Source: Candidatus Faecivivens stercoripullorum (GTDB lineage Bacteria > Bacillota > Clostridia > Oscillospirales > Ruminococcaceae). From it: a stretch of 8,779 nt of DNA. The translations under genes and the position numbers were made by a program. Of this stretch, positions 1 to 4,832 are shown one piece after another. Within the stretch, counting starts at the first letter, position 1. Every line of letters starts with the position of its first letter. The notes beneath the pieces are model-generated. The model was given only the letters and a program-made list of their open reading frames with translations, did not search any database and was not told the origin of the DNA. Location: the NCBI GenBank assembly GCA_018715285.1, contig DVLW01000234.1:1-8779 (forward strand). Reading direction: 5' to 3'.

Positions 1-180
1 AAGGCTGAGCGTCTTATGGGAAATGGTACCGATATAGCGTTTCAGTTCATTATACCGCACGACCTCAAACTCCATCAGGCAATACAGGATGACCATTTTA
101 TACTTGCCGCTGATAAGGGAAAGAGTGTAACTAAAACCTGTATCTTCAAAGTTTGCTTTCTCGATGTACTTTCTAATCAT
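1..180 (-). CDS. HxlR-family winged-helix transcriptional regulator (partial, N-terminal 60 residues)
   Basis: The reverse strand reads from an ATG at 178-180 straight off the left edge with no stop, giving 60 residues. The start is preceded by AAAGGAAAG at good spacing. The segment TLSLISGKYKMVIL (residues 19-32) followed by VVRYNELKRYIGTISHKTLS is the characteristic HxlR core: helix 1, then the recognition helix region with its N-E-L/I-x-R-x-I-x-x-I-S-x-K-x-L pattern. HxlR proteins are small dimeric DNA-binding regulators, often divergent from the redox or detoxification gene they control. That is the layout here, with an FMN reductase starting about 100 bases away on the other strand. The Cys-Pro that usually precedes the LIGGKW-like segment is replaced (Thr14-Gly15). 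The only visible cysteine is Cys34, so a YodB-type N-terminal thiol switch is not evident. The C-terminal half lies outside the window. Confidence 0.88.
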   Translation of the reverse strand, partial: MIRKYIEKANFEDTGFSYTLSLISGKYKMVILYCLMEFEVVRYNELKRYIGTISHKTLSL

Positions 181-195
181 ATAACTTTCCTTTGG

Positions 196-208
196 GTTAG
201 TATCTAAC
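196..208. promoter_or_regulatory. Inverted repeat, candidate HxlR operator
   Basis: GTTAG-TAT-CTAAC is a perfect 5-base inverted repeat with a 3-base centre, in the 101-base gap between the divergent hxlR-type gene and the FMN reductase gene. HxlR regulators bind short palindromes in such divergent gaps. A second, weaker symmetry (TGCG at 215-218 and GCGCA at 233-237, around GTACTTTC) lies just beyond and could be a second site. Binding is inferred from position and symmetry only. Confidence 0.4.
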
Positions 209-222
209 AAAAATGTGCGTAC

Positions 223-251
223 TTTCTTTTTTGCGCATCGGCGCTTATAAT
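223..251 (+). promoter_or_regulatory. Candidate sigma-A promoter for the FMN reductase gene
   Basis: A perfect TATAAT lies at 246-251, with a poor -35 (TTTCTT, 223-228) at 17-base spacing. It would give a short leader of about 24 bases before the ATG at 282. The weak -35 region falls in the stretch that may hold regulator binding sites. Confidence 0.5.
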
Positions 252-278
252 TATAGCATAAAACATGGAGGTGTTCCA
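250..278 (-). promoter_or_regulatory. Candidate promoter for the HxlR-family gene, overlapping the opposite promoter
   Basis: Read on the reverse strand there is a TG-C-TATAAT extended -10 (TATAAT complementary to 250-255, TG complementary to 257-258), with TGGAAC (complementary to 273-278) 17 bases upstream. Its -10 overlaps the forward-strand TATAAT by two bases because 246-255 is the palindrome TATAATTATA. Confidence 0.42.
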
Positions 279-281
279 GCA

Positions 282-839
282 ATGAAAAAGAAAATCGTCA
301 TTTTAAACGGCAGTCCCCGTCCCAACGGCAACACCAAAACACTGATTGACCAGTTCACAAGCGGTGCTGAATCAGCAGGTCATGAGGTTGTCTGCTTCAA
401 CCTCAGCCAGATGAATATTCACGGCTGTCTCGGATGCTGCAAAGGCGGAAAAGAGCAAAACAGCCCATGTGTGCAAAAAGATGATATGCTCAAAATCTAT
501 CCTGCCTACCAGCAGGCTGATGTTGTAGTTCTGGCCTCACCGATGTACTACTGGGGATTCAGCGGTCAGCTGAAATCAGCTTTTGACCGGCTTTTTGCGG
601 TTGCGGAACTGGACGCTGATTATCGCAATCCGGTAAAGGAGTGTGCGCTTCTGATGGCGTCAGAAGGCGATTCGGAAGACAATTTTGCTCCGGTCAAAAA
701 CAGTTTTGAAAGTCTGCTTCAGCACCTTGGCTGGAAAAATGCCGGTGTCGTCTACGCAGGCGGCAATATGAATATAGGAGATATTTTGAGCAAACCGCAT
801 CAGCTGCAAGCTGCCAGACAGCTTGGCAGTTCTATCTGA
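282..839 (+). CDS. Flavodoxin-fold NAD(P)H-dependent FMN reductase
   Basis: The 185-residue protein starts at ATG 282 behind GGAGGTG (267-273). An in-frame ATG at 213 exists but lies in the promoter region and has no good ribosome site. NGSPRPNGNT (residues 9-18) is the phosphate-binding loop of the NADPH-dependent FMN reductase family. ADVVVLASPMYYWGFSGQLK followed by SAFDRL (residues 79-104) is the second FMN-contacting segment. Between them is a cysteine cluster, Cys49-x2-Cys52-Cys53 and Cys63, resembling but not matching the CxxCxxCx5-7C motif of iron-sulfur flavoproteins. Such cytosolic enzymes reduce flavins, quinones or other small electron acceptors using NAD(P)H. The true substrate cannot be read from sequence. 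Divergence from an HxlR regulator suggests induction by a redox or electrophile signal. The length is normal and the reading frame intact. Confidence 0.9.
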   Translation: MKKKIVILNGSPRPNGNTKTLIDQFTSGAESAGHEVVCFNLSQMNIHGCLGCCKGGKEQNSPCVQKDDMLKIYPAYQQADVVVLASPMYYWGFSGQLKSAFDRLFAVAELDADYRNPVKECALLMASEGDSEDNFAPVKNSFESLLQHLGWKNAGVVYAGGNMNIGDILSKPHQLQAARQLGSSI

Positions 840-851
840 CCAAACAACCCG

Positions 852-879
852 GCGGCAGACGGAATGTCTGCCGCTTTTT
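852..879 (+). terminator. Rho-independent terminator of the FMN reductase gene
   Basis: GCGGCAGAC (852-860) pairs perfectly with GTCTGCCGC (866-874) around a 5-base loop, followed directly by TTTTT and then GCTTTT. It begins 13 bases after the stop codon. Confidence 0.93.
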
Positions 880-889
880 GCTTTTACCC

Positions 890-918
890 TTGCAGCCTAT
901 ACCTTGGCGTGGTACAAT
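890..918 (+). promoter_or_regulatory. Sigma-A promoter of nagA
   Basis: TTGCAG (890-895) and TACAAT (913-918) are separated by exactly 17 bases, just downstream of the preceding terminator and about 35 bases before the nagA start. This makes nagA its own transcription unit. Confidence 0.7.
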
Positions 919-928
919 GAAATTACCA
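910..928. promoter_or_regulatory. Inverted repeat overlapping the nagA -10, possible operator
   Basis: TGGTA (910-914) and TACCA (924-928) form a perfect 5-base inverted repeat with a 9-base spacer that covers the -10 box. Amino-sugar genes are often controlled by GntR-, ROK- or LacI-type repressors at such positions. The half-site resembles the TGGT...ACCA core of NagR/DasR-type sites, but the spacing is wider than theirs, so identity is uncertain. Confidence 0.3.
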
Positions 929-953
929 AAACTGACCTGAAAGGGGTGGCATT

Positions 954-2084
954 ATGCTGCTGAAAAATGGGCTGATTTTTACCGGGAATGGGTTTACTCC
1001 CGGTGATATCCTGATTGAAGGCGATAAAATCGCGGCGGTCGGAACGGATACCGGATACGTTTCCGGTGAGGTGATCGACCTGGACGGAAGAAAGGTTTTG
1101 CCCGGTCTGATCGATATTCATACCCACGGCTGCGGAATGAAGGACTTCTGCGACGGAACAGAAGAGGCGCTGGATACCCTCGCCGCAACCTATATCCAAA
1201 ACGGCATCACGACCGTCTGCCCGACCTCGATGACCTTACCCATTGACCGGCTGGAGGAAATCTATTCGGTATATGCCAAATGGATGGAGCGTCCGCACCA
1301 TGGAACCCGTCTGATCGGCATCAATATGGAAGGTCCCTTCTTAAGCGTCGAAAAGAGGGGCGCACACCGGGCTGAATACGTAATCCCGGCAAATATGCAG
1401 GACTTTATGCGGCTGTGGGAAGCGAGCGGTCACCGTATCCGGCTGGTGGACGTCGCACCGGAAATCGAAGGCAATCTGGATTTTATCCGGCAGGCAAACA
1501 AACTCTGCACCGTCTCGGTCGCCCACACAAACGCCACCTATGAACAGGCAATGGAAGGCTATCACGCCGGTGCCGTCAACACAACCCACCTTTTCAACGC
1601 CATGTCCGGATTTTCCCACCGCGCACCGGGTACAGTCGGCGCCGCTTTTGACAGCGGAGCATATGCCGAGCTGATCTGTGACGGTGAGCACGTCTGCCCG
1701 CCGGTTATCCGTACCGCATTCAAGGTAATAGGCGATAAAATCGCGGTCGTTTCCGATTCGCTGATGGCAGCCGGTATGCCGGAAGGTACCATCTGCACAC
1801 TGGGCGTCGATACGGTTCAGGTCAAGGATGGACGTGCAGTCCTCCCCAACGGCACGATTGCCGGCAGTATCGTCAATATCCTCGAAGAAATCCGGCGGCT
1901 GATTGCGTTTGGAATTGATGAAAATCTCGCCATCCGCTGCTCGACCATCACGCCTGCAAAGATTATCGGCGCGGATTCCCATATCGGCAGCATCACGCCC
2001 GGCAAACAGGCCGACCTGCTGGTTCTGACCGAAGACTATACACCCTTCCTGGTATTCCGGGACGGCATCTGCGAAATATCCTGA
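954..2084 (+). CDS. nagA: N-acetylglucosamine-6-phosphate deacetylase
   Basis: This 376-residue cytosolic amidohydrolase removes acetate from GlcNAc-6-phosphate to give glucosamine-6-phosphate, the entry step for using GlcNAc from chitin, mucin or recycled cell wall. The ATG at 954 follows AAGGGGTGG. Family landmarks appear in order: the small beta domain (about 1-48), LPGLIDIHTHG with metal-site His56 and His58, NMEGPF with metal ligand Glu126, VAHTNA with His191, THLFNAMSGFSHRAPG with His212, DGEHV (243-247), SDSLMAAG with catalytic Asp268, and a C-terminal GSITPGKQADLLVL segment typical of amidohydrolases. Length and motifs are complete. No nagB, transporter or regulator lies next to it, and it is bounded by its own promoter and terminator. 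SDS replaces the more common TDA around the catalytic Asp, while the Asp itself is kept. Confidence 0.96.
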   Translation: MLLKNGLIFTGNGFTPGDILIEGDKIAAVGTDTGYVSGEVIDLDGRKVLPGLIDIHTHGCGMKDFCDGTEEALDTLAATYIQNGITTVCPTSMTLPIDRLEEIYSVYAKWMERPHHGTRLIGINMEGPFLSVEKRGAHRAEYVIPANMQDFMRLWEASGHRIRLVDVAPEIEGNLDFIRQANKLCTVSVAHTNATYEQAMEGYHAGAVNTTHLFNAMSGFSHRAPGTVGAAFDSGAYAELICDGEHVCPPVIRTAFKVIGDKIAVVSDSLMAAGMPEGTICTLGVDTVQVKDGRAVLPNGTIAGSIVNILEEIRRLIAFGIDENLAIRCSTITPAKIIGADSHIGSITPGKQADLLVLTEDYTPFLVFRDGICEIS

Positions 2085-2094
2085 AAATGACACG

Positions 2095-2126
2095 AAAAAA
2101 GCTCTGCTGTCACCAGCAGAGCTTTT
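2095..2126. terminator. Bidirectional terminator between nagA and the ferredoxin gene
   Basis: GCTCTGCTG (2101-2109) pairs perfectly with CAGCAGAGC (2114-2122) around TCAC. The stem is flanked by AAAAAA on the left and TTTT on the right, so it has a U-tract in both directions. It lies 16 bases after the nagA stop and 19 bases after the ferredoxin stop on the opposite strand. Confidence 0.92.
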
Positions 2127-2145
2127 ATAGACTTCTTCTAAAGAA

Positions 2146-2316
2146 TTAGTCAGCAGAAGGAGCGCCAACAGGGCAAACACCAGCGCAAGCGCCGCACTCG
2201 ATGCAGGTATCTGCGTCGATTACATATTTGCCGTCGCCCTCAGAGATAGCGCTAACGGGGCATTCCGCAGCACAAGCACCACAAGCGATGCACTCATCAG
2301 AAATCTTATATGCCAT
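2146..2316 (-). CDS. 2[4Fe-4S] clostridial-type ferredoxin
   Basis: A 56-residue protein starts at the reverse-strand ATG 2314-2316, behind a very strong AAGGAGGTG (complement of 2325-2333). It carries two CxxCxxCxxxCP motifs: Cys9, 12, 15, 19 and Cys38, 41, 44, 48. Each set is expected to supply three ligands of one [4Fe-4S] cluster and the last ligand of the other, as in clostridial ferredoxins. The length (about 55 residues) and acidic composition are typical. It is a soluble low-potential electron carrier, serving for example pyruvate:ferredoxin oxidoreductase, hydrogenase or radical SAM enzymes. It ends in PVGAPSAD. It has its own promoter and shares a bidirectional terminator with nagA, so it is probably monocistronic. 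Its specific partner cannot be inferred. Confidence 0.97.
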   Translation of the reverse strand: MAYKISDECIACGACAAECPVSAISEGDGKYVIDADTCIECGACAGVCPVGAPSAD

Positions 2317-2347
2317 GGTCAAAACACCTCCTTATCAGTATGCCTAT

Positions 2348-2376
2348 ATTGTAACAGCTTTGTCCCAAAAAAGCAA
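2348..2376 (-). promoter_or_regulatory. Promoter of the ferredoxin gene
   Basis: On the reverse strand TTGCTT (complement of 2371-2376) and TACAAT (complement of 2348-2353) are spaced by 17 bases. The inferred transcript start is about 25-30 bases before the ATG, leaving room for the strong ribosome site. Confidence 0.68.
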
Positions 2377-2387
2377 GTGATTTATGC

Positions 2388-2418
2388 AAAAAAGGCAAAA
2401 TTAACACCCGGTTAATCT
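2388..2418 (-). terminator. Weak candidate terminator downstream of ricT
   Basis: On the reverse strand AGATTAAC and GTTAATTT can pair (8 pairs, one G-U) around CGGGT, followed by TTTT-GCC-TTTTTT. The stem is AT-rich, so termination may be partial. It sits about 95 bases after the ricT stop and just upstream of the ferredoxin promoter. The rest of the 195-base gap (2317-2511) holds only the ferredoxin leader and promoter, with no further gene visible. Confidence 0.42.
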
Positions 2419-2511
2419 GTTTTCTTTTTTTCGACATCCGGTTGTCCATTACTGAACATACCATCTGCCCATCACGTTCACAAAGGTGTTTTTGGTAACA
2501 TGCCACCCATA

Positions 2512-3420
2512 TTAATCTGATTTCTTTTTCGCGCGGTCTTCATGTGCAGGCTTATCTTCAGCCTGTGCATTTTCCTTCTGGTCACGGTTACGGCGGCCAC
2601 GTCCGGAAAGGTCGCGTCCCCAGCGGACATCTTCCTTATGATAGATAACCGGCGCGAGGTCCTCATCCCGTTCCAGCTGAATCTTGAGCATACCGGTCAG
2701 CAGGCTGACTTCCATGACCACGCCGTTTCCTTCCGGAGTCTGCACCGGCGTACCAACGCGCGGAGTGGAGCGCAGCAGATCTTCATACGCTTCCTGCTCA
2801 TATTTCAGGCAGCACATCAGCCGTCCGCAGGTACCCGAAATCTTTGTCGGGTTGAGCGACAGGTTCTGTTCCTTTGCCATCTTGATAGAAACCGGCTGGA
2901 AATCGCCCAGGAAGGTTGCACAGCAAAACGGTCGGCCACAGATTCCCAGTCCGCCCAGCATCTTGGATTCATCCCTGACGCCGATCTGGCGCAGTTCGAT
3001 ACGGGTACGGAAAATTCCGGCGAGGTCCTTGACCAGTTCACGGAAGTCGATACGTCCATCCGCTGTAAAGTAAAACAGAATTTTATTTCCACCAAATGTA
3101 TATTCAACATCCACCAGATGCATATTCAGCCGGTGAGAAGCAATTTTTTCCTGACAAACTTTAAATGCCTCCCGTTCCTTGGCGGCATTTTCCTCAATAA
3201 CCCGCAAATCCTTTTCATCCGCAGGACGCATAATTTCCTTGAGCGGAACGACAATCTGTTCATCCGGCATCATCCGGTTTGCAATCACAACACTTCCGCA
3301 CTCAATCCCGCGTGCGGTTTCGACGACAACCCGCTGACCAACTGCCAGCTTATGGCTGCCGGGAGAAAAATAATAGGTTTTTCCGGCATTTTTAAAGCGA
3401 ACGCCAATAATTTCGGTCAT
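2512..3420 (-). CDS. ricT: RicT/YaaT-like PSP1-domain protein
   Basis: The 302-residue protein starts at ATG 3418-3420 behind AAGGAAG, 22 bases after holB. Its N-terminal half matches the PSP1/RicT family, including MTEIIGVRFKNAGKTYYF and a VETARGIECGSVV segment. The central part carries two cysteine clusters, Cys161 with Cys166-Cys167 (GICGRPFCC) and Cys198 with Cys203-Cys204 (GTCGRLMCC). In Bacillus subtilis, cysteines of this conserved pattern help ligate [4Fe-4S] clusters in the RicA-RicF-RicT complex. That complex steers RNase Y-dependent mRNA maturation and affects competence, sporulation and biofilm formation. Partner genes ricA (ylbF) and ricF (ymcA) are not in this window. The last 35 or so residues are a charged low-complexity tail (GRGRRNRDQ, then Lys/Glu/Asp-rich, ending KKKSD), probably disordered and possibly RNA-contacting. 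Family assignment is firm; the exact role in this organism is inferred. Confidence 0.94.
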   Translation of the reverse strand: MTEIIGVRFKNAGKTYYFSPGSHKLAVGQRVVVETARGIECGSVVIANRMMPDEQIVVPLKEIMRPADEKDLRVIEENAAKEREAFKVCQEKIASHRLNMHLVDVEYTFGGNKILFYFTADGRIDFRELVKDLAGIFRTRIELRQIGVRDESKMLGGLGICGRPFCCATFLGDFQPVSIKMAKEQNLSLNPTKISGTCGRLMCCLKYEQEAYEDLLRSTPRVGTPVQTPEGNGVVMEVSLLTGMLKIQLERDEDLAPVIYHKEDVRWGRDLSGRGRRNRDQKENAQAEDKPAHEDRAKKKSD

Positions 3421-3442
3421 ATAACTTCCTTTCCATCTGCAA

Positions 3443-4432
3443 TCAGGTCTCCATAATCGTTTTCAGCCCGGAGGAATACACCGCCAACAGCAGACTCAGC
3501 GAGACATTTGCCCGCAGTCCTCTGCGCATCTCGTCATTCAGCAGATGTACCCTTGCGGCGCGTCCGGGAGACAGCCGTGCGGCGAGCGACACCGCTTCCC
3601 GCAAAGCCGTAGTAAACCCGGCCTTTGCCGTTTCACAGGCCAGCCTGTCCATCATCGACAGAAACGCTGCGAACTTATCCCGGTTTCCTTCCAGCCCGGC
3701 AAGTACCGTCAGCAGGTCATATTCCCTGCCGTCGCTGAGTACGCGGCACAGCTGCATTGCCGATTCAAACAGTGCCCTCGTTTCCTCATCCTCCAGATAA
3801 TGGACGCATTTTCCGAGGTTGCCGCCGCCGCACAGCAGCGCATTTTCCAGCAGCTGAGGATTTTCCTCCGGATACTGGCGCAACAGCCACTGTTCCGCTC
3901 TCCTTGGTGAAACCTCGTGCAGTTCCAGGCAGATACACCGGGACGGAATCGTCTCAGGCAGTGCGGAAAGGTTGTCGCAGGTAAGGATAAACACCAGATA
4001 ATGCGGCGGTTCTTCCAGCACCTTGAGCAGTGCATTTGCAGATGCGATATTCATCATTTCGGCATTTTCAATCAGGATCACTTTCCTGTCCGATTCATTG
4101 GGCTGGATATAAGCCTGCCTTCTGATCTCGCGAATCAGCTCAACCGGAAACTGTGTCTTTCCCTCCGGCGTCCTGAAACGCAGGATATCCGGATGGCCGA
4201 ACCCGCCAAACGCCTTTTTGCAGCTGGGACATTCGCCGCAGGGACGCTGCTGTCCCTGACAAACAAGAGCGGCGGCTGTAACAGCCGCCAGCGTCTTTTT
4301 TCCGGTTCCGGCGGTTCCATGCAGCAGGTAAGCAGCCCTGAGCGTCCTGCTGCCTGGGCTGGTCGCGCGGCGCAGAACGCTGACAGGATGTGCATTGCCG
4401 ATAAAACCGTCAAAGCTGGGTTTACTTTCCAT
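3443..4432 (-). CDS. holB: DNA polymerase III subunit delta' (clamp-loader ATPase-fold subunit)
   Basis: This is a 329-residue AAA+ protein of normal family length. It shows HGTAGTGKKT (Walker A-type P-loop, residues 38-47) and a zinc module, Cys58-x6-Cys65-x2-Cys68-x2-Cys71. It also has a degenerate Walker B (KVILIENAEMM, 117-127), ANALLKVLEEPP (132-143) and the SRC motif (164-166) that acts in trans on a neighbouring ATPase site. The C-terminal third is a helical collar domain. Delta' is a stator of the clamp loader that opens and loads the beta clamp. Its start codon overlaps the darA stop by one base (TGATG), so the two are translationally coupled, and ricT follows 22 bases later. An intact P-loop lysine (Lys45) is present, although delta' usually does not hydrolyse ATP itself. 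Confidence 0.93.
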   Translation of the reverse strand: MESKPSFDGFIGNAHPVSVLRRATSPGSRTLRAAYLLHGTAGTGKKTLAAVTAAALVCQGQQRPCGECPSCKKAFGGFGHPDILRFRTPEGKTQFPVELIREIRRQAYIQPNESDRKVILIENAEMMNIASANALLKVLEEPPHYLVFILTCDNLSALPETIPSRCICLELHEVSPRRAEQWLLRQYPEENPQLLENALLCGGGNLGKCVHYLEDEETRALFESAMQLCRVLSDGREYDLLTVLAGLEGNRDKFAAFLSMMDRLACETAKAGFTTALREAVSLAARLSPGRAARVHLLNDEMRRGLRANVSLSLLLAVYSSGLKTIMET

Positions 4433-4755
4433 CAGATCTTTTCAAACCGTTCAACGTCGGTCACGATGATGGTCGCGCCGCCGACGGTCACTTCAACCGG
4501 CATAGCCGTATAGGTATTCATACCAAAACCGGCGGAAGAGGATACAAGCTGTTTGCGTTTACGGGAATGATCGCCGATGATCTTGATTGCACGGTCAACC
4601 TTTTCTTCCTCGGTACAGGTCAGGAAAGTGGTGTTGCCCGACATCAGGAATCCGCCGGTGGAAGCCAGCTTGGTTACAAAAAATCCTTCTTTGGTAAGCG
4701 CTGCAGAAACAGCAGAAGAGTCATCGCTGTTTACAATCGCAAAAATCAGTTTCAT
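4432..4755 (-). CDS. darA: Cyclic-di-AMP receptor DarA (PstA/YaaQ, PII-like)
   Basis: The 107-residue protein starts at ATG 4753-4755, 8 bases after AAAGGA. A longer reading frame to 4794 lacks a ribosome site, and MKLIFAIV is the usual family N-terminus. The sequence follows the DarA/PstA pattern: MKLIFAIVNSDD, LTKEGFFVTKLASTGGFL, GNTTFL, a basic turn (KIIGDHSRKRKQLV), then PVEVTVGGATIIV. These proteins form PII-like trimers that bind cyclic-di-AMP between subunits; the downstream target is generally unknown. As I recall the pocket from known structures, Thr28, Phe36, Asn41 and Gly92 are conserved here, while the glycine usual near position 47 is Cys47. The B-loop (about 64-84) appears slightly short. 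The gene lies 77 bases after the decarboxylase gene and overlaps holB by one base. Confidence 0.94.
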   Translation of the reverse strand: MKLIFAIVNSDDSSAVSAALTKEGFFVTKLASTGGFLMSGNTTFLTCTEEEKVDRAIKIIGDHSRKRKQLVSSSAGFGMNTYTAMPVEVTVGGATIIVTDVERFEKI

Positions 4756-4786
4756 ATCGCTCATCCTTTCAAAGATGTATTCTGTT

Positions 4787-4825
4787 GGCATCACCCGGCA
4801 AAACGATCTTCCGGCAGATGATACC
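4787..4825 (-). other. Two-stem hairpin in the decarboxylase-darA gap
   Basis: On the reverse strand GGTATCA (4825-4819) can pair with TGATGCC (4793-4787) with one G-U pair. An inner CCGG/CCGG pair encloses a loop with a GTTTTG run. There is no following U-tract, so it is not a standard terminator. It lies where tmk sits in Bacillus and could be an RNA processing or leader structure ahead of darA. Confidence 0.3.
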
Positions 4826-4832
4826 TTAGCAT

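Noticed and set aside
16..207. Forward 63-residue reading frame at the left edge
   Set aside because: It is antisense to the HxlR-family gene, whose reverse-strand translation is clearly recognisable; there is no ribosome site or family signature.
1341..2180. Reverse 279-residue reading frame across nagA
   Set aside because: It is antisense to well-conserved nagA coding sequence, runs through the terminator, and has low-complexity composition typical of a shadow frame.
2306..2506. Reverse 66-residue reading frame between ricT and the ferredoxin gene
   Set aside because: It overlaps the ferredoxin promoter, ribosome site and start in another frame and has no recognisable domain or good ribosome site of its own.
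2434..2512. Possible riboswitch or small RNA after ricT
   Set aside because: Only short, non-nested repeats (for example GGTG...CACC) are present; no known aptamer core or strong terminator was recognised.
2542..3456. Forward 304-residue reading frame
   Set aside because: It is antisense to ricT, whose cysteine motifs and domain match establish the coding strand.
3917..4513. Forward 198-residue reading frame
   Set aside because: It is antisense to holB and the end of darA; both are firmly assigned families.
2512..4755. Idea that DarA, HolB and RicT form a new defence or signalling system
   Set aside because: All three are core Firmicutes genes with known conserved linkage; no toxin, nuclease or mobile element accompanies them.
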